From Bilophila wadsworthia ATCC 49260 (GTDB lineage Bacteria; Desulfobacterota; Desulfovibrionia; Desulfovibrionales; Desulfovibrionaceae): 11,918 nucleotides of DNA. How positions within the stretch are numbered: position 1 is the first letter of the stretch; every line of letters starts with the position of its first letter. The stretch is from the NCBI RefSeq assembly GCF_000701705.1, contig NZ_JNJP01000098.1, positions 1-11,918 on the forward strand, read 5' to 3'. The notes beneath the pieces are model-generated. The model was not told where the DNA came from and searched no databases. It worked only from the letters and a program-made list of their open reading frames with translations. The translations under genes and the position numbers were made by a program. Below, piece after piece: positions 6,471-11,918 of this stretch.

Positions 6471-7346
6471 ATGACGACGATCACCTTTCACAGCGACAAT
6501 ACGTCGCGCCAGCGTCGGGAGGCAATGATGTTCGGCCTGCTGCGCGTGGCGGCCGGCATCAATATTCTGGCTCTGGTCGGCGTGTGCGTGTTCCTGCTCT
6601 GGAACGGGAGCCCGGCGATAAGCTGGGAGTTCCTGACCGAGCCCCCGCGCCGGATGATGACCGCCGGGGGCGTTTGGCCCTGCATCGTGGGGACGTTCCT
6701 GCTGGCTTTCGGGGCCATGCTGATAGCTTTCCCGCTCGGCGTGGCCTCAGCCGTGTATCTGCACGAATACGGCGGAAAAGGACGGTATACCCGTTATCTG
6801 CGGCTCGGCATCAGCAACCTCGCGGGCGTGCCTTCCGTGGTGTTCGGGCTGTTCGGGCTGGCGTTCTTCGTGACCTTTCTCGGCATGGGCGTGAGCCTGC
6901 TCGCGGGCGTGCTGACGCTGGCGGTGCTGACCCTGCCGGTCATCATCAACACGACGGAAGAGGCGTTGAGGCAGGTTCCGGACGCTTGGCGCGAGGCATC
7001 CCTTGCCCTCGGCGCGACCCGCAGCCAGACCATCGCCCGCGTGGTCCTGCCCGCCGCCGTCCCCGGCATGTTGACCGGGGCCATTCTCGGTCTGGCCCGC
7101 GCTGCTGGCGAAACTGCGGCGATCATGTTCACCGCCGCCGTGTTTTACACGCCGAAGATGCCTGATTCCGTTTTCAGTGCGGTCATGTCCCTCCCGTACC
7201 ATATGTATGTGCTTGCCACAGCCGGGACGGAAATCGAGAAAACCCGTCCTCTCCAGTACGGGACCGCGTTGATCCTGCTCGTCCTCGTCCTCGGCATGAA
7301 CCTCATTGCCATCATCATACGCGACCGTATGCAGCGGAAGCGGTAG
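6471..7346 (+). CDS. pstA: PstA, phosphate ABC transporter permease
   Basis: This 291-residue inner-membrane protein forms the second half of the phosphate channel. Hydrophobic segments lie near 23-45, 68-92, 113-138, 141-160, 200-226 and 264-285. The EAA loop for PstB contact is EASLALGATRSQTI (175-188), almost the same as in PstC. ISNLAGVPSVVFGLFG (114-129), INTTEEALRQVP (159-170) and ARAAGETAAIMFTAA (209-223) are PstA hallmarks. The ATG at 6471 follows the pstC stop by 9 nt, with a modest AGGG site within the end of pstC, so translational coupling is likely. It is last of the rightward arm. A 26-bp palindrome follows 13 nt after the stop and an intrinsic terminator lies at 7550-7580. The partner ATPase gene is not downstream, as it usually is, but at 811-1620. 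Confidence 0.95.
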   Translation: MTTITFHSDNTSRQRREAMMFGLLRVAAGINILALVGVCVFLLWNGSPAISWEFLTEPPRRMMTAGGVWPCIVGTFLLAFGAMLIAFPLGVASAVYLHEYGGKGRYTRYLRLGISNLAGVPSVVFGLFGLAFFVTFLGMGVSLLAGVLTLAVLTLPVIINTTEEALRQVPDAWREASLALGATRSQTIARVVLPAAVPGMLTGAILGLARAAGETAAIMFTAAVFYTPKMPDSVFSAVMSLPYHMYVLATAGTEIEKTRPLQYGTALILLVLVLGMNLIAIIIRDRMQRKR

Positions 7347-7359
7347 AAGTATGAAGGCA

Positions 7360-7458
7360 TTGGGGAGGGGGAGGAGAAACTTTCTTCAGAAAGTTTCTCC
7401 TCCCCCTCCCCAAACCCCACCCCTTCCTCTTCAAAGACTTTCGCGTTTATCGAATCCC
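7360..7458 (+). repeat. Hairpin repeat with conserved tail after pstA (repeat copy C)
   Basis: Arms 7360-7385 and 7388-7413 form 26 uninterrupted base pairs around a 2-nt centre. The base is purine-rich on the 5' side and the apex is CTTTCT/AGAAAG. A pyrimidine stretch follows, then a tail at 7432-7458 made of CAAAGACTTTCG, two variable bases and TTTATCGAATCCC. That tail recurs with 25 of 27 identical bases at 11638-11664. The unit starts 13 nt past the pstA stop codon. No transposase or open frame is associated. Its role is unknown: 3'-end stabiliser, processing site, or a non-autonomous mobile repeat. Confidence 0.85.
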
Positions 7459-7549
7459 CGTTCACAGTTTTTCCGGCGCAGGACAGTGTTGGAATAGAAC
7501 AGTTCAGAGTGAAAAAGAATTGGGGCAACGCCGTTGCATTCCTGAAAAG

Positions 7550-7580
7550 AAAAGGACACCTCGTTTGAAGGTGTCCTTTT
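7550..7580. terminator. Bidirectional intrinsic terminator between pstA and the radical SAM gene
   Basis: A perfect 12-bp stem, AAAAGGACACCT (7550-7561) with AGGTGTCCTTTT (7569-7580), has a 7-nt loop. Read rightward it ends in T4; read leftward it ends in TTTTCTTTT. It lies between the converging ends of pstA and the leftward radical SAM gene and can serve both. Confidence 0.88.
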
Positions 7581-7606
7581 GCGGTTTATGGGTGGGTTCC
7601 GTAATG

Positions 7607-7624
7607 AACCGCCTTCCGGCGGTT
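7607..7624 (+). terminator. Short GC hairpin next to the radical SAM stop codon
   Basis: The stem AACCGCC (7607-7613) with GGCGGTT (7618-7624) has a TTCC loop and four Ts (7623-7626) on the plus strand. It touches the stop codon of the leftward gene (7625-7627). In the leftward direction no U-tract follows, so if it terminates anything it is rightward read-through from pstA, as a back-up to 7550-7580. Confidence 0.5.
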
Positions 7625-10225
7625 TTACCCGAACATCTGCGAAAGCTTCATGATTTTAAGCTGGTGCTGCTCGGCCCAAGGCGTAATGGCCCGGGCGAGC
7701 GTCATGGGCGAAATGTAGGTTTCGGACCAGTCGGTCACAATATAGAGCGTTCCGTGCTCATCCCATTCGATGACCTGAAAGAGCGGGCGGATGTCCGCGG
7801 TGCGGGGACCTTTCTTGGTTTCACGGGTGAACATGAGGGAATCCGTGGCCGTGAAATCATCCCACGCTTCCATGAACAGCCGTCTGTCGGCGTCCGAGCC
7901 CACGAAGCGGAGAGAGAAGGTTTCCTGCACTGAGCCCACGGATTTGTCGTTGACCGGGATTTCTTCCAGCCTGTCGAGGCGCAGGCCGCGCAACATCCGG
8001 GGAGCGAGGCGCTTCATGACTTCCTCGGCGGAGAGCGGTTCGCGCAGGACGATGGAGAACCACTCCGCCTGGCTTTCCACGCCCACGGGCAAGGCTCGTC
8101 CGAAGGAGATGAGGGGCAGGGGATGGAAGCCCTGAGAAAAGGCCATCGGCAACCCGGCGCGACGCATGGCGCGCTCGAGCAGGGATTGCAGTTCAAGCTG
8201 GCTGATGTAGGCGGCTTCCGCTTCCTTGGTATGCCAGACGCGGTAACGCACGGCCTTGACGCCCAGAGCGGAGTTGATCGCGGGCGGCTCGGTCGCCTTG
8301 GGCGGCTTCGGCGGCATGAGCAGGCGGCCGTTCTCGTCGAGATTCGGCTGATGTTCAAGCTGATCGCGCTGCTTGAAGTTCAGGCTGTTGCGGTGCGTGC
8401 CTTCTTCAAGCCCCGGCGTGCGGGGAAGCAGGGATTTTCCCGCCGCCGTATCGCAGGCCCCGCACTGGCGGCAGGCCGCATATCGGCAGTCGTCCGAAAT
8501 CTTCCCTTCAAAGGCGCGGCGGCGTTCCCGCAGCAGAAACTCCCGGGATACCCCGGCATTGAGATGATCCCACGGCAAGGGCGCGTCGAGTTCGCGGGCC
8601 CCGGTGAATTCCTCGGCGGTCAGGCCGCATTCGGCAAGAGATTCCAGCCACGGATCGATGCTGAAATGATCCATCCAGCTCGCGAAGATCGCCCCTTTGC
8701 GGTACGCCTTTTCCACCACGTCGGCGATGCGGCGGTCGGCGCGGGACAGAACGCCTTCGAGGAAACTCATTTCCGGCTCATGCCAGCGCAGTTTCAGGCA
8801 TTTTTCGGCCCTGAAAGCGTCGCGCAGGTACTGGACGCGCTCGCGCACTTGTTCCAGCGTGATCTGCGGTTCCCACTGGAAGGGCGTGTGCGATTTGGGC
8901 ACGAACGGCGAGATGGCCGCCGTGACTTGCAGACGGGGCATCCCCCGTCCTGCGGCGTCACGGGCCTTGCGGCACAGGTCCACGATGGCTTCGATGTCTT
9001 CCTGCGTTTCGCCGGGCAGGCCGATCATGAAATACAACTTCACCTGCTGCCAGCCGTGCTCGAACAGCTTGCGGACATGCAGCATCAGCCCTTCTTCGGT
9101 GACGCCCTTGTTGATGATGTCGCGCAGGCGTTGGCTGCCCGCTTCGGGCGCAAGCGTGGCTCCGGTACGCCGGATGCCCGCCAGACGGCGCATGATGTCG
9201 TCGTCGATGGAGCCCACGCGCAGGGACGGCAGGGACACGGAAATCTGTTCCGCTTCGCAGCGGTCCATCGTACCGAGGAACAAGGTTTTCAGCGCCGAGA
9301 AGTCACCCGTGCTGAGGGCAAGGAAGGATACGTCGTCGAACCCGGTGTCGTTCAGGCAGTTTTCGAGGATTTTTTCCAGATTCGGCAGGCTGCGTTCGCG
9401 GGCGGGGCGGTACAGGACGCCCGCCTGACAGAAACGGCAACCCCGGGTACACCCGCGGGCGATTTCGAGGCTGAGGCGGTTGTGGACCGCACCGAACGGG
9501 ACCACCTGCTTTTCGGGATAGGCGGCCCTGTCGAAATCAGCCACGATACGGCGTCCGGGCGTCGGCAAATCCGGTTTCAGCGGCGTGAGCACGCCGTTGG
9601 CGTCATGCGTGTACAGCGACGGCGCATAGACGCCGGGAATGTTGACGGCTTCCTCGATAAGGCGCGAACGGCTCCAGCCTTCTTCGCGGGCCTTGATCAC
9701 GAGGTCGCACAATTCCGGGACCATCTCCTCGCCTTCGCCGAGGAGCATGAGGTCCATGAACGGGGCGAGCGGTTCCGAGGCAATGGCGCATCCGCCGCCC
9801 GCGACGATGAGGGGCCAGCGGAACAGATCGTCCCCGCGATCGGCGGCGCGGAGCGGGATGCCGGAAAGTTCCAGCATGTACAGTACGTTGGTGAAACACA
9901 GTTCATGCGTGATCGCGAACGCGAACATGTGCGTCTTCACGATGTCCGTGTCGCTTTCCAGCGTGGCGAGGCTGACGCCGTGTTCGTGGAGGAGCCTGCC
10001 GGTTTCCCGGCAGGGGGCGTACACGCGCTCGGCAAAGATGTCTTCCCGATTGTTGAGGATGGTATACAGGATTTTATGTCCGAGGTAGGACATGCCCACT
10101 TCGTACAGATCCGGGAAGGCAAGGGCGCAGTGCAGGCGAACGGACGCGGGCTCCTTGTGGACGGAACCTTCCTCGGTACCGATATAGTGACTGGGCCGGG
10201 GCAGCAGGGAGAGGAGTTCTTTCAT
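7625..10225 (-). CDS. B12-binding-type radical SAM protein fused to a DUF2344 domain
   Basis: This 866-residue protein has the layout of the TIGR03960 family (UPF0313/YgiQ-like radical SAM) with a C-terminal TIGR03936/DUF2344 domain. Residues 1-245 form a divergent cobalamin-binding-type region. The radical SAM core follows, with the cluster motif CTRGCRFC (C259, C263, C266) and a GLPGET segment (402-407). A second cysteine set CRYAACRQCGAC (C580, C585, C588, C591) may hold another Fe-S cluster. DUF2344 covers about 657-845. The substrate is unknown; tRNA or rRNA modification is often suggested for relatives, but this is not shown. The ATG at 10225 is chosen because family similarity starts at once (LLPRPSHYIGTEEG). 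It has no Shine-Dalgarno site, as CCTCCTT precedes it. A GTG at 10363 would add 46 low-complexity residues and overlap the upstream gene. It lies 106 nt after the small Sm-like gene, probably in one operon. Confidence 0.85.
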   Translation of the reverse strand: MKELLSLLPRPSHYIGTEEGSVHKEPASVRLHCALAFPDLYEVGMSYLGHKILYTILNNREDIFAERVYAPCRETGRLLHEHGVSLATLESDTDIVKTHMFAFAITHELCFTNVLYMLELSGIPLRAADRGDDLFRWPLIVAGGGCAIASEPLAPFMDLMLLGEGEEMVPELCDLVIKAREEGWSRSRLIEEAVNIPGVYAPSLYTHDANGVLTPLKPDLPTPGRRIVADFDRAAYPEKQVVPFGAVHNRLSLEIARGCTRGCRFCQAGVLYRPARERSLPNLEKILENCLNDTGFDDVSFLALSTGDFSALKTLFLGTMDRCEAEQISVSLPSLRVGSIDDDIMRRLAGIRRTGATLAPEAGSQRLRDIINKGVTEEGLMLHVRKLFEHGWQQVKLYFMIGLPGETQEDIEAIVDLCRKARDAAGRGMPRLQVTAAISPFVPKSHTPFQWEPQITLEQVRERVQYLRDAFRAEKCLKLRWHEPEMSFLEGVLSRADRRIADVVEKAYRKGAIFASWMDHFSIDPWLESLAECGLTAEEFTGARELDAPLPWDHLNAGVSREFLLRERRRAFEGKISDDCRYAACRQCGACDTAAGKSLLPRTPGLEEGTHRNSLNFKQRDQLEHQPNLDENGRLLMPPKPPKATEPPAINSALGVKAVRYRVWHTKEAEAAYISQLELQSLLERAMRRAGLPMAFSQGFHPLPLISFGRALPVGVESQAEWFSIVLREPLSAEEVMKRLAPRMLRGLRLDRLEEIPVNDKSVGSVQETFSLRFVGSDADRRLFMEAWDDFTATDSLMFTRETKKGPRTADIRPLFQVIEWDEHGTLYIVTDWSETYISPMTLARAITPWAEQHQLKIMKLSQMFG

Positions 10226-10260
10226 AAGGAGGGGTTCCGCAGGCGGCGGGGTTGAGGGAA

Positions 10261-10322
10261 CGCTTCGCCCCCACCGTCCCGGAACAGGCCGGGGCAGGAT
10301 GGGGGCGTTTTCGTCCGAAGCG
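10261..10322 (-). other. Strong foldback in the gap before the radical SAM gene
   Basis: This is a nested structure. CGCTTCG (10261-10267) can pair with CGAAGCG (10316-10322). Inside it CGCCCCCA (10266-10273) pairs with TGGGGGCG (10300-10307), and CCCGG (10278-10282) pairs with CCGGG (10289-10293) over a 6-nt loop. The outer and middle stems share two bases, so they compete at that point. Read leftward it sits between the small gene (ends 10332) and the radical SAM start (10225) with no U-tract after it. Read rightward, TTTT follows the middle stem at once. It could be an attenuator, an RNA-stability element, or a translation-control leader for a gene without a ribosome site. Confidence 0.6.
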
Positions 10323-10331
10323 GGGACAAAG

Positions 10332-10652
10332 CTACTTGATGAGCGGAGACTTGCCCGCGGCACCGGCGAGGCCGCCCGTGGACAGGGTCAGGTTGGTGCA
10401 GGCTTCCAGATACTTGGTTTCGAGATCGTCGGGAAGCTTCTTGTATTCGTACATGAAGTGTTCACCGGAAATGCTGCCCTTGAATTCCTGTTCGAAAGGA
10501 TAGCCGTAGGGAAGCATCATCATCTGAACACCCTGTTGGGTGGGAACGACCTGAATGATCGCCACGTCTTCGAGCATGTTGGCTTCTTCGTCAAACTTGC
10601 CGAGAACCAGTTCGCCGGTGACGAGTTTGAACAACCGGATCGGTTTGGACAT
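10332..10652 (-). CDS. Small conserved-looking protein, possibly Sm-like fold
   Basis: This 106-residue protein has no signal peptide or membrane segment. The ATG at 10652 has AAGGAG 6 nt upstream (10659-10664), a strong start; the open frame extends 16 codons further but without support. The opening IRLFKLVTGELVLGKF (5-20) and a later strand AIIQVVPTQQGVQMMMLPYG (31-50) resemble the strand pattern and 'TGE..xG' turn of small Sm/LSm-like proteins of bacteria and phages. This is a resemblance by eye, not a demonstrated homology. The C-terminus (about 85-106) is glycine/alanine/serine-rich and probably disordered. It is transcribed from a good sigma70-type promoter divergent from rnc, and the radical SAM gene follows. 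The function is unknown; the RNA-related neighbours (rnc, a possible RNA-modifying enzyme) would suit an RNA-binding role. Confidence 0.8.
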   Translation of the reverse strand: MSKPIRLFKLVTGELVLGKFDEEANMLEDVAIIQVVPTQQGVQMMMLPYGYPFEQEFKGSISGEHFMYEYKKLPDDLETKYLEACTNLTLSTGGLAGAAGKSPLIK

Positions 10653-10681
10653 TGTGATCTCCTTAAAGTTGTGTATCGCCC

Positions 10682-10710
10682 AAAGTAGGGGCTCTCCCAT
10701 ACGCTGTCAA
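10682..10710 (-). promoter_or_regulatory. Sigma70-type promoter of the small Sm-like gene
   Basis: On the minus strand a perfect -35 TTGACA (10710-10705) is followed after exactly 17 nt by TACTTT (10687-10682) as -10. Transcription would start near 10675, leaving a leader of about 22 nt that contains the AAGGAG site. It points away from rnc. Confidence 0.7.
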
Positions 10711-10816
10711 GAAGTGATTGGCGGACGTCCGGTTCCGTATATCCGCATCATCGCGGTGTGGCTCAGGTTGCCTTGCTCCGGTGTGCGTGATAGGTGAGAC
10801 GCATCTGTGGACAAGT

Positions 10817-10838
10817 AAGGTTTGTGAAAGGTTTGTGA
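10817..10838 (+). repeat. Perfect 11-bp tandem repeat upstream of rnc
   Basis: AAGGTTTGTGA occurs twice without a gap (10817-10827 and 10828-10838), ending 19 nt before the rnc start codon. An 11-bp period is one helical turn, so it could be a protein-binding site. It could equally form part of the rnc leader. No clear rnc promoter was seen; TGGACA at 10808-10813 is -35-like but lacks a good -10. Confidence 0.6.
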
Positions 10839-10857
10839 ATCGAAATAAGGTCATGCC

Positions 10858-11559
10858 ATGACGCTGGATGTGTTGCAGGACAGGATAGGATACCGTTTCA
10901 AGGACGAATCGCTGCTGGTGCTCGCGGTGACGCACAGTTCGTGGGCCAACGAGCATTCGGCGGGCAACGCGCACAATGAGCGTTTGGAATTCCTCGGCGA
11001 CGCCGTGCTGGAGATCGCCGTTTCAGCCCAGTTGTTCGCCCGTTTCCCCGATGCCCGGGAAGGCGAGTTGACGCGTCTGCGTTCCAGCCTCGTCAACGAG
11101 GCCACGCTGGCGGTCATTGCGCGCAAGCTGCATCTTGACGATTGCCTGCGTCTTGCCCGTGGCGAGGAGAATCAGGGCGGGCGTCAGCGCGATTCCCTGC
11201 TTTCGGACGCGATGGAGGCTGTTTTCGGCGGCGTATTCGTGGACGGGGGGATTGAGAAGGCGCGCGCGGTCGTGGAGCGGCTGTACACAGATCTCTGGCC
11301 CAAGAACGCCACGAAGGTACGGCGCAAGGATTTCAAGACGAAGTTGCAGGAGGCCACGCAGCGTATCAGCAAGGGGCTTCCCGTGTATGCGCTTGAGGAC
11401 AGCTATGGTCCCGAGCACGCCAAGATTTTTTCCGTCCGCGTGGATCTGCCCGACGGGCGTCAGTTCCGCGCCTCCGGCCCCGGACTCAAGCGGGCTGAAC
11501 AGGAAGCCGCCCATGTCGCGCTGGTCGCGCTGGGTGAGGAGGATGGAGAGGAAAAGTAG
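10858..11559 (+). CDS. rnc: Ribonuclease III
   Basis: This 233-residue dsRNA-specific endonuclease matures rRNA and processes or degrades structured mRNAs. The catalytic domain (about 3-150) holds the signature ERLEFLGDA (41-49) with E44 and D48, and the second acidic pair D117/E120 in LLSDAMEAVFGG. The dsRNA-binding domain (about 157-228) has DFKTKLQE at its start and ends in LKRAEQEAAHVALVAL. Length is normal (E. coli 226). The ATG at 10858 has AAGG 7 nt upstream. An ATG 5 nt earlier opens only a two-codon frame (ATG CCA TGA). It is divergent from the small Sm-like gene. A 26-bp perfect hairpin begins 6 nt past the stop codon, followed by an intrinsic terminator. era or other usual rnc partners do not follow within the window. 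Confidence 0.97.
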   Translation: MTLDVLQDRIGYRFKDESLLVLAVTHSSWANEHSAGNAHNERLEFLGDAVLEIAVSAQLFARFPDAREGELTRLRSSLVNEATLAVIARKLHLDDCLRLARGEENQGGRQRDSLLSDAMEAVFGGVFVDGGIEKARAVVERLYTDLWPKNATKVRRKDFKTKLQEATQRISKGLPVYALEDSYGPEHAKIFSVRVDLPDGRQFRASGPGLKRAEQEAAHVALVALGEEDGEEK

Positions 11560-11565
11560 AAAAAA

Positions 11566-11664
11566 TAAGGGAGGGGGAAGGGAACCTTTCTGAAGAAAGG
11601 TTCCCTTCCCCCTCCCTTAAACCCTCCCCTTTCCCTCCAAAGACTTTCGACTTTATCGAATCCC
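11566..11664 (+). repeat. Hairpin repeat with conserved tail after rnc (repeat copy D)
   Basis: Arms 11566-11591 and 11594-11619 pair perfectly over 26 bp around a 2-nt centre, with the apex CCTTTCT/AGAAAGG. Then come a pyrimidine-rich stretch and the tail 11638-11664 (CAAAGACTTTCG, two variable bases, TTTATCGAATCCC) shared with 7432-7458. Relative to the copies after phoU and pstA, several paired positions have changed on both arms together. It starts 6 nt past the rnc stop codon. Confidence 0.87.
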
Positions 11665-11688
11665 TTTTGTTGGTTTTCCGTGTAGATG

Positions 11689-11726
11689 AAAAGCTCTTCC
11701 ACCGATATGGTTGGGAAGAGTTTTTT
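11689..11726 (+). terminator. Intrinsic terminator of rnc
   Basis: The stem CTCTTCC (11694-11700) with GGAAGAG (11714-11720) is extended inward by ACC/GGT with a small bulge and outward by A/T pairs. Six Ts follow (11721-11726). It lies about 130 nt after the rnc stop, beyond the hairpin repeat, so the rnc mRNA would carry the whole repeat in its 3' end. Confidence 0.85.
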
Positions 11727-11870
11727 ATTTGGGGATATTGGTGCTGTCCGTATTGGAGAGGGGGGGGCAGCTTTATTGGAGAATGTACAGGTTCATCATC
11801 ATCTTCATCATCTTCTTCTCAGAAGAAAAAGAGAGCCCACGCATAGCATAAGAAGGGAAAGCCGACATGA
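11727..11870. other. Intergenic stretch without a recognisable gene
   Basis: No coding region is supported here. Visible items are a G8 run (11760-11767), TATTGGAGA twice (11751-11759 and 11774-11782), an imperfect CAT/CTT triplet tract (11792-11819), and a small TTCTTCT/AGAAGAA inverted repeat (11813-11827). On the minus strand the triplet tract would read as acidic residues, but a stop codon closes that frame directly upstream. Confidence 0.5.
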
Positions 11871-11918
11871 GGGATTCGATAAAGAAGAAAAGTTTAGGGG
11901 GAAGAGGGGAGGGGGCTC
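11871..11918 (-). repeat. Inverted tail of the hairpin repeat, cut by the window edge (copy E)
   Basis: Read on the minus strand, CTTTATCGAATCCC (11884-11871) is identical to part of the tail after rnc (11651-11664). Upstream of it on that strand, 11918-11896 is pyrimidine-rich with C-runs like the stretch between hairpin and tail in the other copies. The hairpin itself would lie beyond 11918. The CAAAGACTTTCG half of the tail is not well kept. The orientation suggests a minus-strand gene ending just right of the window. Confidence 0.6.

Noticed and set aside
8123..10255. Open frame of 710 codons on the plus strand opposite the radical SAM gene
   Set aside because: It mirrors the codon bias of the real minus-strand gene in GC-rich DNA. 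Its translation is Arg/Gly/His/Phe-rich with no domain, and the minus-strand product has clear motifs.
10853..10861. Two-codon frame ATG CCA TGA overlapping the rnc start
   Set aside because: Such a minimal frame is common by chance; there is no evidence that it is translated.
11792..11819. Acidic C-terminal tail encoded on the minus strand by the CAT/CTT triplet tract
   Set aside because: The frame that reads Glu/Asp is closed by TGA directly upstream, so no protein can enter the tract in that frame.
11867..11918. Possible gene start ATG at 11867 with GAAGGGAAAG upstream
   Set aside because: The frame lies inside the inverted repeat tail and its purine-rich stretch, giving a Lys/Gly/Arg-rich translation; the repeat explains it better.

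Overview
The window looks like a chromosomal segment of a GC-rich delta-proteobacterial (Desulfovibrionaceae-like) genome. Three things suggest this: the short PstS type, a B12-binding radical SAM protein fused to a DUF2344 domain next to a small protein and rnc, and G/C-rich hairpins after genes. The lineage is inferred from gene content and base composition only; no database search was made.

Positions 1-7346 hold a complete phosphate-starvation (Pho/Pst) locus built around one divergent promoter (about 4323-4539). Leftward run phoB, phoR, pstB and phoU. Rightward run pstS, pstC and pstA. PstS captures periplasmic phosphate, PstC and PstA form the channel, and PstB is the ATPase. PhoU links transporter state to the PhoR kinase, and PhoR phosphorylates PhoB. 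Both arms of the divergent promoter carry PhoB-type half-sites at 11-bp steps, each followed after 10 nt by a -10-like hexamer, so PhoB probably drives both arms. The ATPase gene is separated from its permease genes and placed with the regulators.

Positions 7347-7624 are the convergent end of the pst arm, with a long perfect palindrome, a conserved tail and a bidirectional terminator. Positions 7625-10652 are a leftward pair: a 106-residue protein with a faint Sm-like look, transcribed from a good sigma70-type promoter, and then an 866-residue radical SAM/DUF2344 fusion. A structured 106-nt gap separates them. rnc (RNase III) is read rightward from 10858, divergent from this pair. It ends in another long palindrome and a clear intrinsic terminator.

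The least explained structure is a family of intergenic hairpin repeats: about 25 uninterrupted base pairs, a purine-rich 5' arm and a CTTTCT/AGAAAG apex. They follow the stop codons of phoU, pstA and rnc, with a decayed copy after pstS. At least two copies carry a conserved 27-nt tail, and an inverted tail appears at the right edge. Copies differ by compensatory changes, which points to selection or copying of the hairpin as a unit. No mobile element, CRISPR array, tRNA or rRNA was seen. The genes themselves belong to known families.
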